Part shown: piece by piece, positions 1 through 10,600 of the stretch
Numbering within the stretch: position 1 is the stretch's first letter
Layout: every line of letters begins with the position of its first letter
Source: Paraescarpia echinospica
Lineage: Eukaryota; Annelida; Polychaeta; Sabellida; Siboglinidae
Length of the DNA stretch: 64,000 nt
NCBI GenBank assembly: GCA_020002185.1
Contig: CM034532.1
Location: 30,735,966 to 30,799,965, forward strand
Reading direction: 5' to 3'
Notes under the pieces: generated by a model
Databases searched by the model: none
Told to the model about the DNA's origin: nothing
The model's input: only the letters and a program-made list of their open reading frames with translations
Translations under genes and position numbers: made by a program

Positions 1-958
1 ATGACCGAGATATGTCACGAGACTACGGATGACACATCACACGAGTCTACGGATGACACGTCACACGAGCGTACCGACGAGACAAGAGACGAGACTATGA
101 TCGAGATATGTCACGAGACTACGGATGACACATCACATGAGACTACGGATGACACATCACACGAGAGCACCGACGAGACAAGAGACGAGACTACGACGAG
201 ACAAGAGACGAGACTATGGACGAGATACACCACAATAGACGGGTTATCGCGTGAGATTCCGTCAAAAAGATGGAATTTCAGACAATTCGACGTGTTATCG
301 AGTAAGATTCCGTCAAAAATATGGAATTCCAGGCAATTCGACGTGTTATCGCGTGAGATTCCATCAAAAAGATGGAATTCCAGGCAATTCGACATGTTAT
401 CGCGTAAGATTCCGTCAAAAAGATGGAATTCCATCAGAATAGACGGGTTACAACGTGAGATTCCGTCAAAAAGATGGAATTCCAGGCAATTCGACGTGTT
501 ATCATATAAGATTCCGTCAAAAATATGGAATTCCAGGCAATTCGACGTGTTATCGCGTAAGATTCCGTCAAAAAGATGGAATTCCATCAGAATAGACGGG
601 TTACAGCGTGAGATTCCGTCAAAATGATGGAATTCCAGGCAATTCGACGTGTTATCACTTAAGATTCCGTCAAAAATATGGAATTCCAGGCAATTCGACG
701 TGTTATCGCGTGAGATTCCATCAAAAAGATGGAATTCCAGGCAATTCGACATGTTATCGCGTAAGATTCCGTCAAAAAGATGAAATTCCAGGCAATTCGA
801 CGTGTTATCACGTAAGATTCCATCAAAAATATGGAATTCCAGGCAATTCGACGTGTTATCGCATAAGATTCCGTCAAAAAGATGGAATTCCATCAGAATA
901 GACGGTTTATTGGTATAAAACGAGTTGTACAAACCAAACTTAGACCGACGTGTTCCAA
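1..958. repeat. Left arm: 24/48-bp and 51-bp tandem arrays
   Basis: Positions 1-215 hold a 24-bp unit (gagactacggatgacacatcacac and variants) alternating with a 48-bp unit. From about 255 to 895 there are some 13 copies of a 51-bp unit in two alternating forms, one ending near caattcgacgtgttatcg and the other near cagaatagacgggtta. All unit lengths are multiples of three and stop-free in several frames, so long ORFs appear on both strands. I treat those as by-products of the repeat. Confidence 0.85.
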
Positions 959-1462
959 TATATACAAATATACAAAGAAGATGGCGCTGGTCGATCCACG
1001 TATTTTGGAAAACATTTCATTGTCGAGTCGTTGCAAAACCCTTTCGATAGGATTAGCCGGAGAAGGACGTAGTGGTTGAATGTTTCCCAAAATTCGTGGA
1101 TCGACCAGCGCCATCTTCTTTGTATACTCCATGGTCACCAGAGATGGAGACTGGAATGTCGAGTTTATCGCTGAGGCCAGAGGCACATGTGTCGTAGTAG
1201 GCGCCTGAGATGGAAACGAGAATGTCGAGTTTGTTGCTGGGATCAAAGACACAGATGTCGAAGTAGGCGCCGGTTCAAGTGAATTGAACAATGTAGTGCT
1301 TGTCGTCGTAGTGTTTGTCGATGGCCTACAGCGCTTGTGGGCAATGTGTTGTTTCCAGCTATCTTTCCGTGTGAAATGTCTCTTGCAATCGGGGCACTGG
1401 AAGGCCGCCCGTGATACTGGTGTAGGCTTGTTGGCAGCTGGTAGACGAGTCCATAAGCTCAT
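893..1462 (-). pseudogene. Zinc-finger-like segment joined to a Polinton KKMALVDPR motif
   Basis: This 189-codon open frame has a C2H2-type finger near residues 23-45 (CPDC, then HFTRKDSW, then HIAHKRC). A Ser/Thr-rich linker follows, and then a segment with the motif KKMALVDPRIL near residues 114-124. The same motif opens the Polinton protein encoded at 12504-13121 (YAKKMALVDPRLV), so homology of this segment is likely. The last 30 residues run into the arm of the fold-back and are probably not original. The frame lies between two minisatellite arms with no neighbouring partner genes. I read it as a captured or left-over gene fragment in a non-autonomous element. Whether it is expressed cannot be told. 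Confidence 0.45.
965..1135. repeat. Inner inverted repeat carrying the KKMALVDPR fragment twice
   Basis: The segment near 970-1020 (tacaaagaagatggcgctgg onward) is repeated in reverse near 1080-1128. The two copies frame about 65 bp of unique sequence. Each arm encodes the same KKMALVDPRIL peptide, reading outward on opposite strands. It is a small palindrome nested inside the larger fold-back. Confidence 0.75.
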
Positions 1463-1507
1463 AATGTACGTGTTTACTGTTCAAATGTAAAGAACGGAAT
1501 GGCTCTT

Positions 1508-2440
1508 GGAACACGTCGGTCTAAGTTTGGTTTGTACAACTCGTTTTATACCAATAAACCATCTATTCTGATGGAATTCCATCTTTTTGACGGAATCTTA
1601 CGCGATAACACGTCGAATTGCCTGGAATTCCATATTTTTGACGGAATCTTACGTGATAACACGTCGAATTGCCTGGAATTCCATCTTGTTGACGGAATCT
1701 CGCGCTGTAACCCGTCTATTGTGGTGTATCTCGTCCTTAGTCTCGTCTCTTGTCCCGTCGTAGTCTCGTCTCTTGTCTCGTCGGTGCTCTCGTGTGATGT
1801 GTCATCCGTAGTCTCGTGACATATCTCGGTCATAGTCTCGTCTCTTGTCTCGTCGGTACTCTCGTGTGACGTGTCATCCGTAGTCTCGTGTGATGTGTCA
1901 TCCGTAGTCTCGTGACATATCTCGGTCATAGTCTCGTCTCTTGTCTCGTCGGTACTCTCGTGTGACGTGTCATCCGTAGTCTCGTGTGATGTGTCATCCG
2001 TAGTCTCGTGACATATCTCGGTCATAGTCTCGTCTCTTGTCTCGTCGGTACTCTCGTGTGATGTGTCATCCGTAGTCTCGTGTCATCCGTAGTCTCGTGA
2101 CATATCTCGGTCATAGTCTCGTCTCTTGTCTCGTCGGTTCTCTCGTGTGACGTGTCATCCGTAGTCTCGTGTTATCCGTAGTCTCGTGACATATCTCGGT
2201 CATTGTCTCGTCTCTTGTCTCGTCGGTACTCTCGTGTGACGTGTCATCCGAAGTCTCGTGACATATCTCGGCCATAGTCTCGTGTGATGTGTCATCCGTA
2301 GTCTCGTGACATATCTCTGACATAGTCTCGTCTCTTGTCTCGTCGGTACTCTCGTGTGACGTGTCATCCGTAGTCTCGTGTGATGTGTCATCCGTAGTCT
2401 CATGACATATCTCGGTCATAGTCTCGTCTCTTGTCTCGAC
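1508..2440. repeat. Right arm: inverted copy of the 51-bp and 24/48-bp arrays
   Basis: From 1508 the sequence is the reverse complement of 897-958, followed by only about three 51-bp units. A long 24/48-bp array (agtctcgtgtgatgtgtcatc type) then runs to about 2440. The arms have thus expanded differently: the left arm has many 51-bp units, the right arm many 24/48-bp units. Confidence 0.8.
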
Positions 2441-3769
2441 GCTTCACTTTCCTCGAACAATGTAGACAGCGAGCACTGCGCCGTCTTGCATTGATATATG
2501 ATCTTTGGCATTAAGGTGATCGAGTCGACATTGCGCATCGCACCTAGCGCGTTTAATTATTTAATAATGATGTTGAACGCGATTATGCACATACGTACAT
2601 ACGTACATACGTACATACGTACACACGTATAGGTTAAGAACACCAGCATGATAAAATGCTGAAACAGTATTGGTGGTCTCTAGGCACAGATGAAATACGG
2701 ATGAGACTTGGATAGGATATATCAGTTCAAAACAGTTTGACACCAGTTTGGATCCGGTTTGTATGCGGACTTTCAACTGTGACCGTTGGTAAGTGCAAAT
2801 CTCGTATGACGAATACTGTTACATGACAAACACTTTGACCAAAATAGTACACAGATAGCTGGTAGTTTGAATGTTTTAGCAGATAAGTTCGTATATTTCC
2901 CTATGCCTTAACACGGGACAGATACACGGATGTTTTTTTCAACACACAGTCACAGAGCATTCATTACGAGTTTATACCGGTTAGCAGGGGCATTTTTCAC
3001 TCGCTATAACGACAATGATCATAACATCAAATGATGGGATTATATTCAAGCACGAAAGCTCAAAACAATGGCTAACCAAAGCACTATCTGATTAACCAAG
3101 TCAACCTCGGGTACAAAATTACTGCGCGTAGCAGTTTGATGACGTCACACAGGATGCGCGTGCTCGCAACAAACAAACAAACAAACATGTCCAGACACGT
3201 CTCGAGTACGGTTTTGTAACAGCCACCAAACGTATAATTCCAAAATGGTCACTCTGTTCGAAAAAACGAGGCTATAGGTTCTGATATAACATAGTCCTAT
3301 ATGTAGTCTACATTACGTATACCTTACTTCAGACACAACGATCTCCGTTGAATTTATAACCCTTTTATTATATAAATTACACCTTATTATAACACCACAT
3401 TTTCGACATGCCATAGTCAACCAAATAAGGGTTCGATCCCTTGGCGAAGCCTCGGCCTACGGGTCAAGCAATCTCGTGTGTGACATATTCAAATGCTGTT
3501 TGGTATATTTTATTCAAAAAAGTGGTAGATATACGTTTACGATAATACCTCCTATGCTTTAACATAGAGAAAATTCGAAAAGTGGTCGGATACTTTTGCG
3601 ATAAAATGCCCTTTCCTTTAACATGGGTGAAGATTCCCTATGCTTTAACCCGGCCGTCGACATCCGTTCAGCCAAAATCTCGAAAACCATTTTCGGAAAA
3701 ATAGATAGGGTTTTAACCCGGCCGAATCTCGAAAACCAAATTCTTCATCTCGAAAACCATTTTCGGAGC
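2441..3769. other. Non-coding stretch with a short TACG microsatellite
   Basis: There is no convincing gene. A tetranucleotide run of cgtacata lies at about 2588-2628. From 3590 to 3760 short phrases recur (tttaacccggccg; tctcgaaaaccattttcgg), suggesting a decayed repeat next to the hairpin that follows. Confidence 0.6.
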
Positions 3770-3877
3770 AACATGGGAAAGATAGGGATTGCACCAAAAC
3801 TTATAAACGACAGCCTCTCGTTTACACGAGAGGCTGTCGTTTACAAGTTTTGGTGCAATCCCTATCTTTCCCATGTT
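3770..3877. repeat. Near-perfect hairpin, 51-nt arms, 6-nt loop
   Basis: The left arm 3770-3820 (starts aacatgggaaagataggg) and right arm 3827-3877 (ends ccctatctttcccatgtt) are reverse complements with a single mismatch (ttataa against ttacaa). The spacer is 6 nt (tttaca). Such a young palindrome could fold as RNA or as cruciform DNA, and may be the core of a MITE. No gene is adjacent. Confidence 0.9.
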
Positions 3878-4277
3878 AAAAATCCCCATCTTTAACCCGG
3901 CCGTTGTTATTGAAGGGGACTCCCATTGTTAATAGATAGGGATTCCACCGGAGCAAATCCAATTGCCTAACGTACTTAACCTACCTTACTACTACTTCTC
4001 GAATTATTTTGAGGCAACGGTAATGGTATTTCGAACTGACAAACTAATTATGTTACTGTTCCGCCATCTCTACATACATTTCTCGGGTCTTCCTCGGTGC
4101 AAATGAGGGGGGTTCTGCTCGCGATAACAGGTAGGCATGGCCAATAACCCAGGATGTTATTACTGCTGTGAGTATTGGTGCTGTGAAAACATCTAAACAC
4201 GTGTTACTTATGTGAATTATCAACACTTTTACAGGTAAGATTGTGGTAATTAAAATCCCGAAGCCTCTCGGGCATGA

Positions 4278-4508
4278 ATGCTCTTATTAGGTTATTTGGC
4301 TATGGAAGAATTTGACACAGCGCTGTGCATTGATAAACTGTCAAGTGTTAGCAGTAATTACGTTCCACTTCCTTCCAAATATACCTCATTCCGTCCCAAC
4401 AGTGTTGGCCGAACGCCAACAATAGAACAAGGAAAACGCATCAGGGGTAATGTTCTAGTTAGACTTCCTGCATGGTTGCAGACGAAGAAAAGTGTAATGT
4501 CTTTTTGA
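4278..4508 (+). pseudogene. Fragment of a repeated gene (IDKLSSV family), left arm
   Basis: This 76-codon frame reads LAMEEFDTALCIDKLSSV and then a YVPLPSKY-like stretch. It is the diverged partner of the minus-strand frame at 6977-7219. Its presence in both arms of the palindrome indicates descent from one source. I do not recognise the parent protein, and no complete copy is in the window, so no function is assigned. Confidence 0.3.
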
Positions 4509-5815
4509 GAAATTATTTTTTAGAAAATTCACATGCTGTGATATAAGTGCATTTGAGTATGCACAATTTCATGTGTGATTGTAGAAGGTGTTGACTGTAA
4601 AATGGTGGATTTCTAGATGATTCGAATAAGCGAAAGGATATTTGGCAGCAATTTGCCTGTGCGACCTGTTTGCGGAGTAATGCTTGCCGGCATTTGTAAA
4701 TATTGACGGGTGTCTCACATACAGGCATTTTACGAGAGCTTGAAGTATGCAATTAAAAAAAAATCTATCAGCATGTCAACGAGATGATGATGACAGCAGG
4801 TGAGAAGTTTAAGACATTTTATAGGTCAAGTTTTCTCATAATCAGACAAAACGTTAACATGGTCGCCTATGGGAAAACCAACTCTGTATTGACCCCACCA
4901 GGCAAGCTTTACTGTTGCTAAAACAGACAAGAAGCGATCAACCCAGCCATCCTGGAAATTGCGTCCTGTGTACAGCGTTGAGAAAAGAAAAGGCATATTT
5001 ACAGTCAAACCAGGTGATTTATTTGGACCTCTCGCAGATGCAGCATCATCAGCACAACGGAGTAACTACGCGGGAGTGTCAATTCATTTGCTTGAACCGT
5101 CCGACCAGAACTTCTGTCGTCATCATTATTACATGTGACATAATTTAAAGAATAATTTTAAAAGGAGTCATTAAGAGGTAATTTAATAATGAACTAGATG
5201 ATCAGATCAACATATTGCGGTTCATGTAATATAAAATCATGTGGTCTTCTCGAAAAAAATTAATGAAGGGGCCATATCGTAAAAAGAATGGGTCTTCTCA
5301 AAATGCAAAAAATCATTACAAAATATGTAAGAAGTCATTACCAAGTTAACGAGCTGATTGTTGCAATACATTGAGGGACCATCTCAAAAAACTAAAGGGT
5401 CTTCTTATCAAAGTTAAGGAATCATATAAAAGGTGTAACCAGCCATTAACAATGATCAAGCTTTTCGTCTCAATAAATAAACGGATCATTTAAAAATAGA
5501 CGTCGTGTTTATTAGGCCGGCCTACAAAATAATTGTCTGACCATCTCAGGATCATATCAAGACAATAAATGGGAATCTCTCAATAACGAGATTGTCTCAA
5601 AAAAGGTCACCAAAACGTAAATTTTCATTAAAAGAACGAGCTGATCGTCTTAAAAAAATAAGTGTATATAAAAGGGCCATCTCACAAATAAATGGATCCG
5701 GGTGTTGATAAAAAAATCTGAGTAAGCGTGTCAACGCATTCTAGATCATCTCAAAACTTTAAGGAATATTCTCATAAAATAATAAGGTTTTCTAAAAAAG
5801 TTAAACCGTTATTTC

Positions 5816-6223
5816 ATGCACAAATGTAATTTTTTATTAAAAACCATCCACAAAGCTAAGTCAAAATCGAAAGGATGCATCGGCAGTTTAGACACAGAAA
5901 TGTGTATGAACTGCTACGGTTTAAAAAAGGGAGTTAACCGGGTCTGCGAGCTACCGTTATACGATACCGTCTTGAACGAGGATCCGAAAGAAGAATTGAG
6001 CTGGAAGAGTCCGTTTGATATATATTACGGACGCAAAAGCAAGAAAGTAGTTTGTCTTTTGTTGGACAACAGTTCGCCAGTGCCGACCCAACAAATCACC
6101 GCCACCGATGCGCTAAACTATTCTGCGCGGCGTGACGACATGAACCGATTTAAGAAAAGGAGGGAACGATTATTTCGAGACGCTGCCGAAAGGCAAATTG
6201 CTAAAATTAATGGTTTACTGTGA
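5816..6223 (+). pseudogene. C-terminal fragment of a retroviral-type integrase (tentative)
   Basis: This is a 135-codon frame. Residues around 60-74 read SWKSPFDIYYGRK, which resembles the conserved segment following the catalytic core of Ty3/gypsy- or Ginger-type integrases. The tail is basic (NRFKKRRERLF). No DDE core is present upstream: the preceding 650 bp are AT-rich and stop-laden, so only the 3' end of a gene remains. It sits at the centre of the 4.0-7.5 kb palindrome. The assignment rests on one motif and could be wrong. Confidence 0.35.
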
Positions 6224-6227
6224 ACGA

Positions 6228-6540
6228 CATCACGAGCGTGACCCATAAGCGCGATCATAAACATCATCATCGCCATCGTTAAAATCGTCATCATCAGCAG
6301 AATCATCATCATTAAGATGACCCGTTAATTGTCTTCACCTTCCTCGTCGTCATCATCATAATTATTTATCATCATCATTAACATCGTCTTCATTATCATT
6401 ACCGACATCAACATCATAATCTCCATCATCGTCGTCATAATCATGTTCAACGTTTTTTATTACATAACTGGTCGTTTTTACATTACTGGTCGATTATTAC
6501 ATTACTGGTAGTTGTTATTATATTACAGGTTGATTATTAC
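6228..6540. repeat. CAT/ATC microsatellite and ATTACTGGT short repeats
   Basis: Imperfect atcatcatc and gtcatcatca runs occupy about 6228-6440. From 6440 to 6552, four or five copies of ttattacattactggt-like units follow. They are non-coding. Confidence 0.75.
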
Positions 6541-6976
6541 ATTACTGGTTGTAACAAGCGTGCAAGATCTGGTTAGATAACTCTTCAAAAGTGCGATGTT
6601 CTCCGTTTAACGTCTGTATGAGAGCCGTAGCAACAATCAATGTAGCTCGTGGTTCGGGACCATAATCTGCTGGGTCCACCATACTTTCCAAGTGCAGTGC
6701 AAGAGTAGCTGCGCTAGGTTTCTTCATGTTTCCGTTAATAAAAACACTGTGTGCATCCTTTTTTGCAATGCCATCCGAGAGCTGATTTTCTGAACGGACG
6801 GTTCCAACAAACGAGTCAACACCCACACGTGGTTACTCCCCCGTGTTGTTGATGCTGCATCTGCAAGAGGTCCAGATAAATCAGCTGGTTTGACTGTAGG
6901 TGGGTCTTCTCTTTACTCAATGCTGTACACTGGAAGCAATTTCTCGGATAGCAGGATTGGTTGCTTCTTGTCTGTT

Positions 6977-7219
6977 TTAGCAACAGCAAAAGATGTCTGG
7001 TGCAGGCTTGCACTTCAACAACTTTGGTTGGAGAATGATGCCATTGACACGACGTGACATTCCTCTCCCAGTCAGCGATTCCTCTTGCCTATTGATGCTG
7101 TCGAACGTCAACACTGTTGGGACGGAATGACGTACATTCGAAGGAAGTAGAACATAATCAGTGTCAACACTTGATAGTTTATCAGTGCACAGCGATGTCA
7201 CAATTTCTTTCAGAGCCAA
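6977..7219 (-). pseudogene. Fragment of the repeated gene (IDKLSSV family), right arm
   Basis: This 80-codon minus-strand frame contains DKLSSVDTDYVLLPSN and GRGMSRRVNGI. It mirrors the plus-strand frame at 4278, with further matching sequence continuing to 6820. The adjacent minus frames (6542-6826, 6816-7013) are in other frames, so the gene is broken. Its function is unknown. Confidence 0.3.
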
Positions 7220-7470
7220 ATAAGAGTACCCGTGCCAGGGAAGCTTCGATTTTGATAATTCACAGAAGTAGGATTTGCTTAAATGTCTTCAAAGCACCAA
7301 CACTCACAGCAGTGATAACATCCTGGGTTAATGATCATGCCAATTTGATAACATGAGCAGAACCGCCATCACTGGCACCGCGGAAGACCCGAAGAAATGT
7401 ATGAAGAGATGGCGGTAGCAACATTAGTTTGTCAGTTCGAAATAACATAATTACTTCTGCTTCAAGTTAT

Positions 7471-8399
7471 TTCGAGGCAGAAGTAATAATGGTACATAAA
7501 ACATTTCTTGGAAAATAGTTTAGTTAACCAGAAGTTCCGCTTAGTTACCTAGAATAACAGCGGGACTAAGCACATGCGAAGGTCAGTTAAAATTGATTAT
7601 TGCGGCGTCACTTTTAAAAGTATTGTTGGGGTTTGATTTAGAGCCACACGTTTGGAAACAGATTAGGTGCATAGCAATACTAATTGTCGATCATATAAGG
7701 TGATTTACATATTTGATTGACTGCATGTATTCGAAGACAGAAGTTTAAACATAACATTTATACGCTTTAGGGTATGCCTGCTAATTAAGACTGCCGCTGA
7801 ACATACATACTTACATACATATATACGTACGTACGTACATACATACATTCATACATACATACCTACCTACCTACCTATGTACGTACATACGTGTTGCGTA
7901 CATACATACGAGGGTTGATCGTTATTACGTAGTGTCTACAATTAGCAGCGAATATAGGCACGCTACTGTTATGGAAATACAGATTCGTTGATGCATTACT
8001 GTCGGACATTCATGTTTCTCTCTTCTAATGAAATTGTATACATGTTTTTCCCAGCAGGATACTAAATTACAGAAACAAAGATCCCGTCCGGATATAGTTT
8101 TAGACCGTGTGATTAAAGAAGAAAAGAAAAACGGGACATCCCTGCACAAACCGGAATCTTGACATATGATCGGATTACCTCAGATGACTGTTTGCCTTTA
8201 CTCAGTGTTTAAAGGAAATAGAAACAAGGCATTAGTTAAAATCCGTTTTCCATGTGTACAGAAAGTTTAATATTGCCTGTAACATTCGAGAACATTAAAA
8301 AAATACATTTGTAGCATAAATTCGATTTTAAACCCGTCTGTGTAGCGATTCTCGCGGAAAATAAAAAATTAATGAGCTAGGCGATCACGTGGTATCTTA
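7471..8399. other. Non-coding stretch with ACAT/ACGT microsatellite
   Basis: A tetranucleotide run (tacatacatacata, cgtacgtacgta, cctacctacc) spans about 7800-7910. The rest is AT-rich, without a supported gene. Confidence 0.7.
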
Positions 8400-8848
8400 A
8401 CGTTACACATGACTCACACTCGCAGCAGGCCGACCCTTTCTATGCATTCAGAGCATGATTACATGGATAATGTTGGGGTCGAAACGTGCGTCAGAATAAG
8501 TTGTTATGCAATAATCCGATGTAATACAAACACTAGTCATCATAGAGGAAAAAGCAGTTATCTTACGGTTCTACATGAATTCAATTTTATTCAAAACAAT
8601 GAATGCGAATGAGCCTACAAGTCGACTAGGTTTCGCCGAGCTTGGCGCTGGGCTCGTTTTCAGAATAATTATATCGAATGCAACCAACGGGTGATAATGT
8701 ACACCAATATACATACATAGCAAACATATATCGTATCCAGCTACTGAAAGTAACGTGTAAAATCTCATAATATCACTAGAATATCGATCTATGAAGGAGT
8801 AGTACAATTTATCATAACAACTGAAATCAGTCGGCGAATTTCTGCCGG

Positions 8849-8931
8849 CCGTGATAGCTCAGTTGGTAAACGCGTTGGTTCCTTGGCATCTGTTTTACAA
8901 TCGGGTGACGCCGGTTCAATCCTGACAGCAT
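8849..8931 (+). ncRNA. tRNA-like (Pol III) sequence, left arm of fold-back
   Basis: The sequence gtgatagctcagttggtaaa matches a tRNA D-arm/box A, and gccggttcaatcctgac matches box B (GGTTCAANCC). The distance between boxes fits a tRNA with an enlarged anticodon region (ttggcatctgttttacaatc). The ends do not pair into a clean 7-bp acceptor stem. I therefore read it as a tRNA-derived, SINE-head-like sequence and not a functional tRNA gene. Confidence 0.5.
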
Positions 8932-9401
8932 GCAAACTATTGATTTTCTTTACATTTTTTTGTTTATGTTTTCACGAAGTAATATAAACCAAATCATTTA
9001 GTATACTATGATGCACTGTTTGTAAATATTTTAAATATTTTTGTAGTAATTATTTATTCGCCACAAAAATGAAAATATGGTCATTATATACAACGATGTT
9101 TCTAAATTGTATTTATCCAGACAGATCACAATCTGTTTTCACATATATAATTACAATATATTACTGTACAATATATTTATAATTAATAAATTAGATATCC
9201 ATTATATTTGTTTGGATAAATAAAATTTAGAAACATCGTTATATAATGACCATATTTTCATTTTTGTGGCGAATAAATAATTACTACAAAATAAAAATTA
9301 TTTACAAACAGTGCATCATAGTATACTAAATGATTTGGTTTATATTACTTCGTGAAAACATAAACAAAAAAGTGTAAAGAAAATCAATAGTTTGCATGCT
9401 G

Positions 9402-9483
9402 TCAGGATTGAACCGGCTTCGCCCGATTGTAAAATAAAAGACAAGTAACCAACGCGCTTACCCACTGAGCTAGCGGGACCAGC
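9402..9483 (-). ncRNA. tRNA-like (Pol III) sequence, right arm of fold-back
   Basis: This is the inverted counterpart of the 8849 copy. Read on minus it has gctagctcagtgggtaagcg (box A) and gccggttcaatcctgac (box B). The middle differs (ttacttgtcttttattttac), so the copies have diverged while both boxes are kept. Confidence 0.5.
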
Positions 9484-10189
9484 GGAAACTCTCTAACTGA
9501 TTTAAGTTGTTATGGTAAATTGTACAACTCCTTCATATATCGATATTCTAGTGATATTATGAGATTATACACGTTACTTTATGTAGCTGGATACAATATA
9601 TGTTTGCTATGTATGTTTATTGGTGTAGATTATATCCCGTTGGTTGCATTCGATATAATTATTCTGAAAACGAGCCCAAGCTCGGCGAAATCTAATCGAC
9701 TTGTAGGCCCATTCGCATACGTTGTTTTGAATAAAATTGGATTCATGTGGAATCGTAAGATAACTGCTTGTTCCTCTATGATGACTAGTGTTTGCATTAC
9801 GTCGGAAAATTGCACAATAACTCATTCTGACGCTCGTTTCGACCCAAAAGCTATACTTGTAAACATGCTCTGAATGCATGGAAAGGGTCGGCCTGATGCG
9901 AGTTTGAGTCATAAGTGACGTCACATCTCGGCATCCCGAAAAGCGCGCCAAAAATATACATATTCGAAAATGTCCGGATGTACAGCATAAAATGTGGAAT
10001 TTATAATTCATTGAATGTTTTTGATTGTTGTTGCTTGGTGGACGTGAAATTAGATAGCAGGATGTAATATAACATAAATTCAAGCAATAGGTGTTTTTAT
10101 TCCCTTTAATATACTGCTGCGCAGTCGACCGATGATGAAGACGAAAACTCTAGAGTCTAGAAAGAAAATCTGTATTTTAAACATATTTC

Positions 10190-10240
10190 TACCTCATCTC
10201 CCTTTCCCACTAAGCCACATCTCTCTTCTCTTTCTACGTC
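10190..10240. repeat. Left remnant of the pyrimidine-rich target minisatellite
   Basis: The sequence cctttcccactaagccacat and the following ctctcttctctttctacgtc are one unit of the array that continues on the far side of the Polinton at 38207-38590. This shows the element inserted inside the array. Confidence 0.8.
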
Positions 10241-10246
10241 CCTGCT
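10241..10246. repeat. Left target-site duplication CCTGCT
   Basis: The bases cctgct directly precede the element end AGTAGTATAG and recur directly after the other end at 38207-38212. Six-base duplications are the known signature of Polinton/Maverick integration. Confidence 0.9.
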
Positions 10247-10594
10247 AGTAGTATAGAGGGGCTGTACGACCTCAAACGCCTTATAATTTTTTTTTTAATG
10301 ACCACTAAACGTTTTCGGGAACCTACTTATAAAAAAAAGATCAAAGGCTTTTTTTGACACTAATTAGTTTCGGGAACCTACTTATAAAAAACGTGATTGT
10401 TGACCCTTGTAATTTGATACTAATTGGACACCTACTTATAAAAAACGTGATTGATTACCCCGAGATACCACCTAGCGGTGAGTGCAGAGACCCTTTTAGT
10501 TCGTCCCCTAGCGATCAACGTCGTACATAGAGCGTGCTGACGTAAGCAATAATGCGTTTATCGCGCGAATATATAACCACGATAAAACCACTGT
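10247..10594. repeat. Left terminal inverted repeat
   Basis: It matches the reverse complement of 37850-38206. Within it the phrase acctacttataaaaaa recurs at about 60-bp spacing as sub-repeats, followed by ccacctagcggtgag and a promoter-like block. The left copy lacks one of the tacttataaaaaag sub-repeats present in the right copy just inside the terminus. Confidence 0.93.
10537..10594 (+). promoter_or_regulatory. Inward promoter-like block in the left TIR
   Basis: The CRE-like ctgacgtaagcaa (10537) is followed about 20 bp later by a TATA-like atatataacc (10570) and a conserved gataaaaccactgt. The same block sits inverted in the right TIR and is tandemly amplified in the second element at 62.45-62.75 kb. 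I infer a Pol II-type promoter reading into the element. Confidence 0.5.
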
Positions 10595-10600
10595 ATAAAC

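Larger units (their letters stand above)
1..2440. mobile_element. Fold-back element with minisatellite arms and a Polinton-gene core
   Basis: The left part (1 to about 958) and right part (about 1508 to 2440) are imperfect reverse complements. Both carry, from the outside in, a 24/48-bp array built on gagactacggatgacac, a 51-bp array built on attccgtcaaaaagatgg, and a unique arm segment (897-958 against 1508-1560). The 550-bp centre encodes a zinc-finger-like segment plus a KKMALVDPR segment that also occurs in the Polinton protein at 12504. I infer a non-autonomous, possibly Polinton-derived, element. The left terminus is outside the window, and I could not fix a target duplication on the right. 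Confidence 0.55.
4010..7470. mobile_element. Diverged 3.4-kb fold-back with mirrored gene fragments
   Basis: The left arm (about 4010-4490 and 4900-5070) matches the reverse complement of the right arm (7085-7470 and 6820-6990). For example aacccaggatgttat at 4147 corresponds to ataacatcctgggtt at 7315. Both arms encode the same peptide segments: IDKLSSV near 4330 on plus and DKLSSVDTDYVLLPS near 7180 on minus. The element family is not recognised. The centre holds an integrase-like fragment and a CAT microsatellite. No intact transposase is present. Confidence 0.6.
8400..9915. mobile_element. 1.5-kb fold-back with a tRNA-like sequence in each arm
   Basis: The sequence 8400-9127 is mirrored by 9200-9915. 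Both share gcaggccgaccctttc (8424, inverted at 9883), cgaatgcaaccaacggg (8676, inverted at 9634), the tRNA-like block, and tgaaaatatggtcattata (9069, inverted at 9239). The centre (about 9128-9200) is AT-rich. The arms differ at perhaps one base in ten and by small indels, so it is not a recent duplication. No transposase is visible. Confidence 0.75.

Noticed and set aside
1..627. 208-codon ORF on plus (and 273-codon ORF on minus, 111-932)
   Set aside because: Both run through 24- and 51-bp repeats whose lengths are multiples of three and lack stops; open frames on both strands are expected from the repeat itself.
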